This document shows, piece after piece, positions 23,116-32,284 of a stretch of DNA of 64,000 nt (position 1 is the first letter of the stretch; each line of letters opens with the position of its first letter). The notes under the pieces are model-generated. The model had not been told where the DNA came from. It saw only the letters and a list, made by a program, of their open reading frames with translations, and did no database searches. The stretch covers positions 48,450 to 112,449 of the forward strand of contig NZ_BLIN01000004.1 in NCBI RefSeq assembly GCF_009811555.1. Direction: 5' to 3'. This DNA comes from Streptomyces caniferus (GTDB lineage: Bacteria > Actinomycetota > Actinomycetes > Streptomycetales > Streptomycetaceae). The translations under genes were made by a program, and so were the position numbers.

Positions 23116-23844
23116 TCAGGTGCTTGTGGTGAGGGCAGCGGCGAGCGTGCCGATGATGAGGAACGGCCCGAAGGCCCGTGTGCTCTTGCGGTGTCCGCGC
23201 CTGGTGAGCAGGAGCAGAACCGCGACCATGGCGCCGAGGAGATAGGTCAGCACGAGCGCGAGGACTGCGGCCTGCCAGCTGTGCCACCCGAGCACCGCAC
23301 CGAGAGAGATCGCCAGCTTCGCGTCGCCCAGCCCGGTGGTGCCCAGAACGGCGAGCACGGTGAACAGCCCACCGGCCACCGCCGCGACAACCGCGGCACG
23401 CAGCAGGCTCCCGGCCTCGTGGTGAGCGGATGCGGCGGTGAGCAACACCAGCGTGCCGACAGCGGCAGCCAGCGTCAGCAGGTTCGGCAGCCGCTGCACC
23501 GCGCTGTCGATCAGCAGAAGGCCGGCGCCTAGGAGCGCGATCCAGTACTGGGCGGCGGCGTACCAGCCGACAGCGCCACCGGTCGCGACCACAGCGAACG
23601 CGGCGGCGGTAGTGAGCTCCGGCAGCCAGGGCGCACACAGATGCGCACGGCAGTTGGGGCAGTGGCCGCCGGGCGGAAGCAGCCGCAGGGCGTGGGGGCC
23701 CCACGTCGGCACCGGCCGCGGTGAGCAGGCCGGGCAGGTGACGTCGGCGGGCTGTCCGGCTGGGACGGCGAGAGCGACGACGAGCGGGCGCAGACCGGCT
23801 CCGGCCACAAGGCCCACAAGCGTGGCCACCAGCTGGCTGAGCAT
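23116..23844 (-). CDS. Prepilin peptidase (type IV/Tad, A24 family)
   Basis: ATG gives 242 residues with about seven hydrophobic spans. TGLGDAKLAISLGA near residue 170 carries the GxGD aspartate of A24 peptidases, and an Asp in LLLIDSAVQRLPN is the first catalytic Asp. Two Cys pairs (CPAC, CPNC) in the early cytoplasmic loop match the PilD-type zinc segment. It would cleave the leaders of the Flp and TadE-like prepilins encoded upstream. It is the last gene of the minus-strand pilus locus. Confidence 0.88.
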   Translation of the reverse strand: MLSQLVATLVGLVAGAGLRPLVVALAVPAGQPADVTCPACSPRPVPTWGPHALRLLPPGGHCPNCRAHLCAPWLPELTTAAAFAVVATGGAVGWYAAAQYWIALLGAGLLLIDSAVQRLPNLLTLAAAVGTLVLLTAASAHHEAGSLLRAAVVAAVAGGLFTVLAVLGTTGLGDAKLAISLGAVLGWHSWQAAVLALVLTYLLGAMVAVLLLLTRRGHRKSTRAFGPFLIIGTLAAALTTST

Positions 23845-23896
23845 GCGGCGGTGTCCTCTCGTGCTGCGCGACCGGTGCCCTGCGGCCCGGGTTCGG

Positions 23897-26800
23897 TCAC
23901 GCGGACTTGCTGAGCTGGGCCAGGATTTCGGCGGTGGACTCTTCCATGTCGACGCCCAGTTCCATGTTGAGGGTGTCGAGCTTCTCCGCGGCCCGCTCCA
24001 GGGCGTCGTAGTTGCCGAGGGCGGCGTAGGTGCGGAACAGGATGCGGTACAGGTTCTCCATCTCGGGTGCCGCGTCCAGCCCCTTGGTTGCCGCCCACAG
24101 GGCCCCGCGCGGATCGCCCTGGGCCAGGCAGTGCTCGGCCAGGTCCGCGGACGCGTCCACGATCGCGGAAATCATGTCCTGGGCCTGGTGCTCGGCCCAG
24201 GCGTAGCGCCGGCTGTTCACGCCGGAGAACGGCCGGCCCCGCACGAGTTCGAGTGCAGCACGCAGCTGGGCTGCGGCATGCGGCCCGGGGCTCTTGGCGG
24301 CGGCCGCGGTCAGACGCTGGAAGCGGTGCCAGTCGGAATCGACGGCCGGGGCCAGGGCGTAGCGGGCGTCGCTGGTGGTTGCGATGGGCGGGAAGAACGG
24401 GCTGCCGTCCTCGTCGGTGCCCAGCCACGTCCGCAGGCGGCTCACCGTGGCGTTGCGGTACTTGCGGGCGGTGTCCCGGCCGGGCCACATCGCCTCGTCC
24501 ACGGCGTGATGGTCCAAGTTCGGGTGCAGCACCAGCCACGCGGCCAGCTCGATGCAGGTGCGCTTGCGCTTGGACTCGATATTGCCCCGAGCACCCTCGA
24601 TGTCCACCGGGCCCAACATCCGCACCACAGGGCCGTCGCCCGCGGTGTCCACTGCGACCTCGGGCTTCGGCGACGGCTCCGGCGTCTCCTCCAGGAGCGA
24701 GACATGCGCGTGGACGGCCGGAATACGGTGCTGCGCCGCAGACGCGGAAGAGCCGGACGGAGCGGGCTCGTTCATCTCATCGACGGTGGGCAAGCCGCCA
24801 GCATCCTCGCCCTTGGTGTCGCCCGCGGGGGCAGGCGCCTGGTCGTCCGCTTCGTTGGGCGGCTCGTCTTCGTAGACGGCGAACTGGGCCATCAGGCTCG
24901 GTACCTGAGCCGGGGGGCTGGCCGGCGCAACTGCCGGGGGAGCGACGGCCGCGGCCGCGGGCTCATCCGCTGCCGGCGCGTACTGCGACAGGTCGGGGAC
25001 GGCCTTCGGGGGAGTGGTGACGGGCTGGGCGGCGGGCACGTCGTCCGCGCGGGTCGTCGCCAGCACCTCGAGCGCGTAGGCGTAGTCCTCATCGCTGAGC
25101 GCCTGCACGTTGCACGAGACCTCCACCTCGGTGCCCGGCAGCAGCAGCGTGACCGGCCCAGCTGAGGTATCGGCCTCCACCACCTGGGCCCCCGGCAGGG
25201 CGGCCGCACCGCTGCCGGTGGTCAACAGCGCGGTAGCCGACCGCGGATAGTCGGCAACGACCTGCCGCAGCTCCTCCAGCTCCGTGCCCGCGACGTCCTC
25301 GGCATCAGCGTCGGCGAACAAGAGGTGCGGGCTCCACGCCGCGGCGGTCTCCTCGCCGGTCCGTGCGCGCCGCAGGCCCGGTGCTCCCATGACGGCCAGG
25401 GCACGCTGCTGCTCGGTGTGATGCGCCCGGAGAGCGGCCCGCGCGCCGGCGACGTCCGCGTGCTCGATGACCCGCTCGGGCAGCTCCTCACGCAGACCGG
25501 GCGCAGAGGGGCCGATGGCGGAGACGGTGAGGTGGTCCGCGAATTCACTGGCGCCCAGCTCCAGAGCCAGGGTGCGCAGCACCCGGTGCCGGTCGGCCCC
25601 GGTGAGGTGGAGGTGACCGGCGTTCTCCAGGTCGAGCAGGATCAGGTGGCCCTGCTGGTCCCACCCGAGGGAGGCCAGCGTCGGGTAGGGGGATTCGACG
25701 TCGTCGGTCTGCTCCTGGGGCAACAGGTCGCCCCCGCGGGTCGGGCAGGTCCACCGCTGCAGCGCGTCGGGGGCCGCGGTGAAGGGCGGCACGGGGGCCG
25801 CCGGTTCGGTCAGGTGCAGGACGATCTCGCGCGGACCGATCACCGCGGCGGACAGCGGCGGCAGCTCCCGGCCGGCGGCGGTGAGGTGGACTGCCGCGGT
25901 GCGCAGGGCCCCGTCGAGCATGGTGGTGTCCAGGGCCGCCTCAGCGGTGCGCAGGTTCTGCTCGGTGGCCGCGGCCCCGTCTTCGGGCAGGGCGATGCGG
26001 CGGCCACGGTGCCGGCGGCGCTGCTGAAGGATGCGCCGGGTGGCCACCGCGGACAGCAGCGCGGCGGCCAGGACGCCGCCGCCGATCGCGGCGATCTGCC
26101 CGGAGCTGGCCCGCGCCGAGTCCGAAGCGGGGGAGCTCTGGTGCGGTGCGGGAGTTGCCTTCGTGGGGGAGTGGGGGGCGGTGGGTTCAGCGGACTCGGG
26201 CGCAGCTGGCTCGCGCTCGGGGGCGGACGTGTGCCCCTGCTGCCCGCCGGTCTTCTCCTGGGAGGCATCTGGTGCTGGCTGGGACGTCTCGCCGCCAGCG
26301 TCGGACTGCTGGTGCTCGTGATGGGGCGCGGCGTTGCTGCCGTCGTCCGGCTCGGGCGTGTGCCGTTCGTGCTGCGGGGCCGCGTCCTGGTCCTGGTCGT
26401 GCTTGCCCTCGGCCGGCGGGGCGGGGGTGGCCTCTTGCTGCGGCACGTCGACGTGCTGGCCGGGGTAGATCAGGTCGGGATCGTCGATCGTGTCCTTGTT
26501 CTCGGCGTAGATGTCGCGCCACCGGTCCCCGTCGCCGAGCTTCTTCTGCGCGATGAAGGACAGCGAATCGCCCGAAGCCACCGTGTACGGCTCGGTCTTC
26601 TTCTCGTTGCTCGTGCCGGTCTCGGCGGAGGCCGGGACGGCCGCTGCGAGGTCTGTGTGCACGCCGCTCGCCTCGGCCGGAAGGTTGACGACGGTCCCGG
26701 CGGGCAGCGTCGCGCTCTGCGGCAATCCGGGGTTCAGGGCACGGATTTCGGCGTGGCGGCGCCCGTCGCCGAGGTAGTGCTCAGCCAGGTCCCAGACGGT

Positions 26801-27313
26801 CTCACCCGTGGCACCCACGGTGTGTCGGGGACCAGTGTGCGTGGACTCCTTCTGCGCGGTCGGCGCATGCGGGGCGGAGGGGCCGGGCGCTGCTGTGGCG
26901 CTGTGGGCAACCGCGGTGGCGGGGGTCGCGGCGATTGCGGTGGCCGACGGGAGCACCAGCAGGCCGCCCAGCAGCACGGCCGCAAGACGCTGTGGTGCGG
27001 CAAGGCCCCGCACGCGCGGTGCGGTGCGGTGGCGCAGGAGGGCTGCGGCCTCCACGACCAGGGAGGCGATGAACCACGCCCACAGCACCCAGCACACCAG
27101 CGTGATGGCGGTGAACAGGACGTGCCCGTCATCCGGCGCCATCAGTGCATCCCCGATATCGCCCGCCGAGGGCACGCCGGCGGGCAGCGTGCCGATGCGC
27201 AGCAGTGCGAGCGGCAGGCCGGCGACGAGCGCGGCGAGGGCGATCAGGCTGCCGGTGATGCGTACCAGGGTCAGTGGCCAGGGGCGGCGCGTGGGGGAGT
27301 GGGGGTGGGGCAT
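23897..27313 (-). CDS. LysM-BTAD transmembrane regulator
   Basis: The 1138-residue protein has hydrophobic spans near 16-41, 68-90 and 107-130, two LysM domains (about 164-213 and 245-293, e.g. YTVASGDSLSFIAQKKLGDG), a Ser/Pro/Glu-rich stalk, a fourth span near 408-428 followed by basic residues, a cytoplasmic region with HLILLDLENAGHLHL near 560, and a C-terminal winged-helix plus BTAD tetratricopeptide region (about 888-1138, VVRMLGPVDIEG onward) as in SARP activators. LysM binds peptidoglycan, so the layout suggests wall sensing outside and DNA binding inside. It is encoded within the pilus operon, five bases from the TadG-like gene. Confidence 0.8.
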   Translation of the reverse strand: MPHPHSPTRRPWPLTLVRITGSLIALAALVAGLPLALLRIGTLPAGVPSAGDIGDALMAPDDGHVLFTAITLVCWVLWAWFIASLVVEAAALLRHRTAPRVRGLAAPQRLAAVLLGGLLVLPSATAIAATPATAVAHSATAAPGPSAPHAPTAQKESTHTGPRHTVGATGETVWDLAEHYLGDGRRHAEIRALNPGLPQSATLPAGTVVNLPAEASGVHTDLAAAVPASAETGTSNEKKTEPYTVASGDSLSFIAQKKLGDGDRWRDIYAENKDTIDDPDLIYPGQHVDVPQQEATPAPPAEGKHDQDQDAAPQHERHTPEPDDGSNAAPHHEHQQSDAGGETSQPAPDASQEKTGGQQGHTSAPEREPAAPESAEPTAPHSPTKATPAPHQSSPASDSARASSGQIAAIGGGVLAAALLSAVATRRILQQRRRHRGRRIALPEDGAAATEQNLRTAEAALDTTMLDGALRTAAVHLTAAGRELPPLSAAVIGPREIVLHLTEPAAPVPPFTAAPDALQRWTCPTRGGDLLPQEQTDDVESPYPTLASLGWDQQGHLILLDLENAGHLHLTGADRHRVLRTLALELGASEFADHLTVSAIGPSAPGLREELPERVIEHADVAGARAALRAHHTEQQRALAVMGAPGLRRARTGEETAAAWSPHLLFADADAEDVAGTELEELRQVVADYPRSATALLTTGSGAAALPGAQVVEADTSAGPVTLLLPGTEVEVSCNVQALSDEDYAYALEVLATTRADDVPAAQPVTTPPKAVPDLSQYAPAADEPAAAAVAPPAVAPASPPAQVPSLMAQFAVYEDEPPNEADDQAPAPAGDTKGEDAGGLPTVDEMNEPAPSGSSASAAQHRIPAVHAHVSLLEETPEPSPKPEVAVDTAGDGPVVRMLGPVDIEGARGNIESKRKRTCIELAAWLVLHPNLDHHAVDEAMWPGRDTARKYRNATVSRLRTWLGTDEDGSPFFPPIATTSDARYALAPAVDSDWHRFQRLTAAAAKSPGPHAAAQLRAALELVRGRPFSGVNSRRYAWAEHQAQDMISAIVDASADLAEHCLAQGDPRGALWAATKGLDAAPEMENLYRILFRTYAALGNYDALERAAEKLDTLNMELGVDMEESTAEILAQLSKSA

Positions 27314-27318
27314 GTGAG

Positions 27319-27786
27319 TCAGTCTCCGACCTGGTGGACGAGCTGGGCGGTGCCGTGTCCGGTGACGGGCAGTGTGGGGCGGCCGACGCCGACGAGCATG
27401 AGGCAGTGGTAGGTGTCGGTCACGCTCACGTCCAGGCGCGTGCCGCCGCCGGAAACAGAGACGGTGCCCTCCACTCCGGCCTGGCGCAAGAAGTCCCGGG
27501 CGACGGAGGCGGCGGCTTCGGGGTCGACGACGATGTCCCCGCCGGGGATGGCCTTGCCGGCGTCGATCTGCTGACCGCCTGCCCTCGCTGCGGCGTTGGC
27601 GACATCGTCGGCGTGTGCGGATGCCTTGAGCTGGCCGCCGCCGTCCACGACGAGGGCCAGCAGGCTGAGGAAGACCATGCCGACGATGATCCAGAACAAG
27701 GTGGCCGAGCCGCGGTCATCGTCAGCGCTGTGGCAGTGGCGGCTCAGGAACCGGCGGGTGGCGGCGGGCAGGGGCAGCATGTTCAC
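27319..27786 (-). CDS. TadG/TadE-like pseudopilin (Rv3654c-like)
   Basis: GTG at 27786 overlaps the previous stop (GTGA); ATG at 27780 is an alternative. DDDRGSATLFWIIVGMVFLSLLALVV is a class of N-terminal leader plus hydrophobic helix with the G/S-A-T-x-F/E cleavage context of TadE/TadG proteins, although Phe replaces the usual Glu at +5 region. The remaining 100 residues include one Cys. It probably forms a minor pilus component. Confidence 0.7.
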   Translation of the reverse strand: MNMLPLPAATRRFLSRHCHSADDDRGSATLFWIIVGMVFLSLLALVVDGGGQLKASAHADDVANAAARAGGQQIDAGKAIPGGDIVVDPEAAASVARDFLRQAGVEGTVSVSGGGTRLDVSVTDTYHCLMLVGVGRPTLPVTGHGTAQLVHQVGD

Positions 27787-28238
27787 TCCGCGCGGTCGGC
27801 GTACTGGTCCAGCGCGCTCGTGGCGGTGGCGGTGAGCGTCTTGGAGCCGGGCAGGCCCGGGACCGTCAGCTGGGAGAGCGGGATGGTGCAGGTGACGGTG
27901 GCGGTCACGCTCGCGGCCTGGCCGAGCGGAGCGTTGAATGAGCTGGTGTCGATGCTGACGGTCCGGCTGGTGCAGTTGCGGTCGTCCTGGCGCAGGGCCG
28001 CGGTGGCGGCGGCGCGGCCGCGGGCCTGGGCGGTGTCCGCGTCAGCGGCCTGTGAAGCAGCGCGGGCCGCGCTGTTGGCGGCATTGTCGACAGAGCTGTC
28101 GAACACTCCGGCCAGGCCGTACGCGGCAAGCAGTCCCAGGAAGGGCAGCAGGAACGTCACGCAGATGACGGTTTCCAGGGTGTAGGTGCCCCGGTCGTCC
28201 TGCCAGTGAAGGCGGCGCAGCATCGCCATGGTCATCAC
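27783..28238 (-). CDS. TadE-like pseudopilin
   Basis: ATG overlaps the stop of the upstream gene. The N-terminus has DDRGTYTLETVICVTFLLPFL: the Gly before T and the Glu five residues on are the prepilin signature. The body is Ala/Thr-rich with two Cys that may pair. It has 151 residues. Part of a run of three TadE/G-like genes. Confidence 0.75.
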   Translation of the reverse strand: MMTMAMLRRLHWQDDRGTYTLETVICVTFLLPFLGLLAAYGLAGVFDSSVDNAANSAARAASQAADADTAQARGRAAATAALRQDDRNCTSRTVSIDTSSFNAPLGQAASVTATVTCTIPLSQLTVPGLPGSKTLTATATSALDQYADRAE

Positions 28239-28651
28239 GGCCCCACGTTCCAGCGCTCGACCGGCACTTCAGCGGACTTGGTGACCTGCGGGGTCCAGCC
28301 GGGCACCAGCGAGAGGCTGGTGCCCGTCACGGTCACACGGACCCGGTCGGCGGTGGAGCCCGACGAGGAGACGACCGTGCCCTTGATGAGGTGGACCCCG
28401 GCGAGCCAGCGGCGGGCGCGGGCGGTGCCGTCGGCAGGGGATGCCTGGTAGGCGGCGCCGGCGGTGGCGGCCTTGCGGGCAGCGGTGAGCGCGGCCTCCT
28501 GGGCGAGGTACCACATGCCCAGCTGCAGCCCGGCGCACAGGATCAGCATGATGACGGGCGCGATGATGGTGAACTCCAGCGTCCCCATCCCTTCATCGCC
28601 CCGTATGCCTGCGCGCCGTGCGCGCCACCGCTGCCTCCAGCTCCGCCACAT
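28235..28651 (-). CDS. TadE-family pseudopilin
   Basis: ATG gives 138 residues. DEGMGTLEFTIIAPVIMLIL matches the TadE motif well (Gly, then LEF with Glu at +5, then a hydrophobic helix). The rest is a small beta-rich domain. It is translated from one base beyond the Flp gene and is coupled to the next TadE by overlap. Confidence 0.82.
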   Translation of the reverse strand: MWRSWRQRWRARRAGIRGDEGMGTLEFTIIAPVIMLILCAGLQLGMWYLAQEAALTAARKAATAGAAYQASPADGTARARRWLAGVHLIKGTVVSSSGSTADRVRVTVTGTSLSLVPGWTPQVTKSAEVPVERWNVGP

Positions 28652-28652
28652 G

Positions 28653-28865
28653 TCAGAACGAGCTCTTGAAGGTGTTCATCAGGCTGTCGAACTTGCCGTT
28701 GAACGCGACACCGAACGCCGTGGCGGCGACGATGAGGACGGCGCCGATGATGAGCTTCTCCAGGGTCTCCAGGCCGGCGTCGTTCCCGCTGCTCGTCATG
28801 CGGGCCACGCAGGTCAGCCAACGATCGGTCAGCCGGGAGCGCAGAGCGCGGGCGGTGTGCTTCAT
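28653..28865 (-). CDS. Flp-type major pilin
   Basis: ATG preceded by GGGGGAAT gives 70 residues. AGLETLEKLIIGAVLIVAATA holds the Flp prepilin pattern: Gly, then Leu-Glu, then a hydrophobic helix, with a long 30-residue basic leader before it. It ends FKSSF, typical of short Tad pilins. Its place between TadC and TadE supports the major pilin role. Confidence 0.82.
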   Translation of the reverse strand: MKHTARALRSRLTDRWLTCVARMTSSGNDAGLETLEKLIIGAVLIVAATAFGVAFNGKFDSLMNTFKSSF

Positions 28866-28917
28866 GGGAGATTCCCCCTTCGGTGGTGAACAGTTCGGGT
28901 TGGTGCCGCCGGAGCGG

Positions 28918-29817
28918 TCAGGTGCTGATGAGGGTTTGGAAGAGCGGATAGCCGAGGGTCGCGAACAGCACGACGAACAGCACCGTGCCCGGCACCACCG
29001 ATTTCTCGGAGTCCGCGTTGGCCTCGGCCTGCACGTCGGTCTGCAGCCGTTTGCGCAGGGCCTTGGCCTGCGTCTCCAGCGCCGCGATGATCGAGGCGCC
29101 CTCGCCGCCGGCATGCGCGAACGTATCCGCAGGGCCTGCCAACTCGGGTACATCCAGCTGCTCGGAGAGCGCCTTGAGGGCATCCCACGGCGGGGTGCCC
29201 GAGAGCCGGGCCTGATCCAGCGCAGCCCGGATCCGCACATAGACACGCCCGTCCCCGACGGCCGCCGTCTCGTACAGGGCCCGCTCGGCGCCGGAGTGCG
29301 CCCCGCGCTGCAGCCGGGCCCGCTCCATCAAGGAAGCCACCGCATAGCGGTACTCCAGCCGCAACTTGGTCGCCTTGGAGCGCACGTTGGTGTCGGCGGA
29401 GACCCACATGATCGCCGCGAAAAGGAAGCTGACGAACAGCGGCACCACGAACGGCAGCGGCACGCCCAACAGCGCGGCCATCGCCAGAGCCATCTGCGGC
29501 ATCGCGAAACCACCGACAGCGCCGATGACCTTGTCACCGACGTGCTTGGCCGGCGAAATCCCCAGCAGATCCAGATCCTTGCGCGGCACCCCCACCCGGT
29601 CGCCGAAGGACCCCAGGACGCGCGTGCCGACCTGCTCGGTCCAGATCGCGCTCCGGGAAGTCCCCGACGCATGCTGCGCCTCCGGGGCCGCGGTGGTGTT
29701 CTCCAGGCGGTCGAGGACTGTGCCCAGGTCCGGGCGGGACGGCAGCAGTTCCCGGACCACCAGGAAGGCGCCGCCGCCGATCATCGCGCCATATACGACG
29801 CCTGCCATTGACATCAT
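28918..29817 (-). CDS. tadC: TadC-like platform protein
   Basis: 299 residues with hydrophobic spans near 5-22, 100-120, 120-140 and 275-298, the T2SS-F (GspF) arrangement. The middle holds a helical domain ending in AGGEGASIIAALETQAKALR. TadC and TadB form the inner-membrane platform moved by the TadA ATPase. It overlaps the tadB stop. Confidence 0.85.
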   Translation of the reverse strand: MMSMAGVVYGAMIGGGAFLVVRELLPSRPDLGTVLDRLENTTAAPEAQHASGTSRSAIWTEQVGTRVLGSFGDRVGVPRKDLDLLGISPAKHVGDKVIGAVGGFAMPQMALAMAALLGVPLPFVVPLFVSFLFAAIMWVSADTNVRSKATKLRLEYRYAVASLMERARLQRGAHSGAERALYETAAVGDGRVYVRIRAALDQARLSGTPPWDALKALSEQLDVPELAGPADTFAHAGGEGASIIAALETQAKALRKRLQTDVQAEANADSEKSVVPGTVLFVVLFATLGYPLFQTLIST

Positions 29818-30737
29818 CAGCCACTCCCCTTACCAGCCATCGCGGCCTGCTCGGTCGGCTGGGCCCGCTTCGGATGCAGCAGCCGCGGCGGGGGCTTGGC
29901 CGCACACAGCCGCCGCAACCACACCATGGCCGCCACAAAAACGCCGCCCATGAGCAGCAGCCACATCTGCCCGCCCAGCCTGTTGTAGGCGGACCCGAAG
30001 CTGCTGCCCATGGTGAAGCCCATGACCAGCACGATGATCGCCACCCAACGCGTCTGCGTGCGCACCTTCTGGCGATCCGCGTCCGTCGTCCGCAGCGATG
30101 CGGCCTCGTCGGCCGTCAGGTCGGAGAGGGTCTGCAGCGTCTCGACCATGCCGCGGCCGCGGTCGCGGATGTGGGTGATGAACACCAGCACGACGTTGTC
30201 GACCGCGCCGTCCTCGAAGTCGTCAGCGAAAGCGCGGTAGGCGGCTTCCGGATCGACGCCCATCCGCAGGCGGGCCTCCAGAGTGCGTACCGGGTCATGG
30301 ATTTCGGCGGGAACCTGGCGCATGGCACCGCTGATCGCTGCTTCCAGGGTGTGCCCGACCACATGTGCCCCGGCCAGGTGCTGCAGCCAGCGGGCCAGCG
30401 CTTCCAGGCGCACGATGCGCCGGATGGAGGTGACCGACGGATGCCAGATCCAGGGGAAGCCGGCCACCACCGCGGCAGTCAGCAGACCTTGGACGGGCCG
30501 GGCCGTCCAGACCCACGTCCCGACGGCCACGGCGCCGGCGAACACGACGATCCACCGGTAGCGCTCCGCCCACGTGCCGGGCAGCGACTCGCAGACCCGC
30601 TGCCACAGCGAAACCCGCTGCGGCCGCACCCGCGCCGCTTCGGCCGGCGGGTTGAACGACCGTACGGCCAGGGCGATGCCGGCCACCATGAGCAGGCCAC
30701 ACAGCGCACCGAGCATCCCGAGCTGTCCCAGACTCAT
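29817..30737 (-). CDS. tadB: TadB-like platform protein
   Basis: 306 residues with the T2SS-F domain: two early spans, a helical cytoplasmic domain (EALARWLQHLAGAHVVGHTL) and two C-terminal spans. It starts inside the stop of the tadA gene (ATGA) and ends inside tadC. Pairing of two F-domain genes after the ATPase is the usual Tad order. Confidence 0.85.
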   Translation of the reverse strand: MSLGQLGMLGALCGLLMVAGIALAVRSFNPPAEAARVRPQRVSLWQRVCESLPGTWAERYRWIVVFAGAVAVGTWVWTARPVQGLLTAAVVAGFPWIWHPSVTSIRRIVRLEALARWLQHLAGAHVVGHTLEAAISGAMRQVPAEIHDPVRTLEARLRMGVDPEAAYRAFADDFEDGAVDNVVLVFITHIRDRGRGMVETLQTLSDLTADEAASLRTTDADRQKVRTQTRWVAIIVLVMGFTMGSSFGSAYNRLGGQMWLLLMGGVFVAAMVWLRRLCAAKPPPRLLHPKRAQPTEQAAMAGKGSG

Positions 30738-32284
30738 CGCCGCACCAACTCCATCGGTCGGGGCCAGCGTCCGTACTGCGCCTCGGTCAGCCAGCGTTTG
30801 TCGAAGCCGATGTCTTCCAGCTCCTGGAGCACTTCACCGGTCGGCAGATCCCGCGGCACCCCTCGCGGGTCGCCGTCACCGGCCGGCGTGAAGATGCGGC
30901 TGAAGGCGGGCTGGCCGCCTTCGCCGGGGGTGACCTGGAGGACGTCGGAGACGTAGCGGTGGCGGCGGCCGCCGATCTGCGTCTGGTCGGTCTGCCGGAT
31001 GAAGACCACGAAGTTCACCGCGTTGGCGACCAGCTGGTGGGTGGAGTCGACGTCCTTGCCGGCGCTCTGGCACAGCTGCACCAGGCGGGGCAGGACCAGG
31101 CGCGGGTAGGCGGCGTGCAGGGTGCACATCGAGCCGCGGCCGCCGGAGCTCATCGCATCGAGCATCGGCACCACTTCGGTGCTGCGGACCTCACCGACGA
31201 CCACCCGCGTGGACAACATCCGCAGCGTGTGCGGATACATGTCGGCGATCGTGACCCGCCCGGTCTGCGAGCCGTCCTTGCCGACCTCCCCGTTGGAGGC
31301 CCGTTCCTCCATCGCCATCACGTGCGCGGCAACGTTCGGGTCCTCGTCAAGGAAGAGTTCGCGGTCGGTCTCCAGCGTGACGATGCGCTCGCCCGCGCCG
31401 ACCTTGCGCACCAGCGCCCGCAGCAGCGACGTCTTGCCCACGCCCATGTCCCCGGCGATCAGCATCGTCTGCTTCGCCGCGACCAGGCCCTGCAGGAACG
31501 CGCTGAGCGCGGGGCTGAGCGTGCCCCATTCGACGAGGTCTTCCAGGGAGGCGCTCATGACGCGGTGGCGGCGGATGGCCATGGTGGGCCGGGTGGTCAG
31601 CAGCGTCGCCGCGACGCGGGAGCGGTCCGGCAGCCGGAAGTTGGTCATGGGTGTGGCCGGGTTCAAGACGCGGTCGCCGTGGCCGGAGCGCGCGGCGAGC
31701 CGGTTGATGAGCGCCACCAGGCTCTCGTCGTCGTCGGCCACCGGGTCGACGCGCTGGGTGGGCCGGTCGAAGTAGTCGATCTCCACCCGGTCACCGTCCA
31801 CGACGATGTTCTCGACGCGCTCGTCCTCCAGGTACTGCTGGAGCGGGCCCGCCTTGAACAGCGCATTGATGATGGCCTGTCGGACGGTCTCCAACTGGGC
31901 GCCGGACAGCGGCCGCGCGGTGCGGGCCTCCTCGACCGCCCAGGCCGAGACGCGCTTGGCGACCAGGGAGCGGGCCAGCTCCAGCTGGTCCTCGGCACTG
32001 AGCCGGCTCTCGCTGCTCCGCTCCGCTTCCACCAGGTCCTGCGACACCGCGTCCTGCAGTTCCCGGATCACGGCCCGTGAGACAGGCAGTACACCGGGAA
32101 GCTCGGCCAGGCGGCCGGGAGCGGCAGCGTCGTCCTTGCCGAGCTGTACCGGCGGGGCAGCAGGCTGCGGCCCGGGGGCCGGCGCGGTGGTCCCGCCGTG
32201 CGGGCCCTGCTGGGCAAGCGCGTTCCTGAGCAGCCCGGACAAAGGGGTGCCCCCGTTCACCGGGGTGCCGTTGCGGTTAGCCAT
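30734..32284 (-). CDS. tadA: TadA/CpaF secretion ATPase
   Basis: 516 residues. The P-loop GDMGVGKTSLL has its Lys at about residue 284; later come an Asp-box region (TLETDRELFLDED), a Walker B/His region with RSTEVVPMLDAMSSGGRGSM, and THQLVANAVNFVVFI. This is the CpaF/TadA type of hexameric ATPase that powers pilus assembly; a long Pro/Gly-rich N-terminus precedes it. It overlaps the tadZ-like gene by eight bases. Confidence 0.9.
   Translation of the reverse strand: MANRNGTPVNGGTPLSGLLRNALAQQGPHGGTTAPAPGPQPAAPPVQLGKDDAAAPGRLAELPGVLPVSRAVIRELQDAVSQDLVEAERSSESRLSAEDQLELARSLVAKRVSAWAVEEARTARPLSGAQLETVRQAIINALFKAGPLQQYLEDERVENIVVDGDRVEIDYFDRPTQRVDPVADDDESLVALINRLAARSGHGDRVLNPATPMTNFRLPDRSRVAATLLTTRPTMAIRRHRVMSASLEDLVEWGTLSPALSAFLQGLVAAKQTMLIAGDMGVGKTSLLRALVRKVGAGERIVTLETDRELFLDEDPNVAAHVMAMEERASNGEVGKDGSQTGRVTIADMYPHTLRMLSTRVVVGEVRSTEVVPMLDAMSSGGRGSMCTLHAAYPRLVLPRLVQLCQSAGKDVDSTHQLVANAVNFVVFIRQTDQTQIGGRRHRYVSDVLQVTPGEGGQPAFSRIFTPAGDGDPRGVPRDLPTGEVLQELEDIGFDKRWLTEAQYGRWPRPMELVRR

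Noticed and set aside
23438..25165. Long plus-strand frames opposite the LysM-BTAD gene
   Set aside because: No domain, poor codon pattern, and complementary to recognised LysM and BTAD domains.
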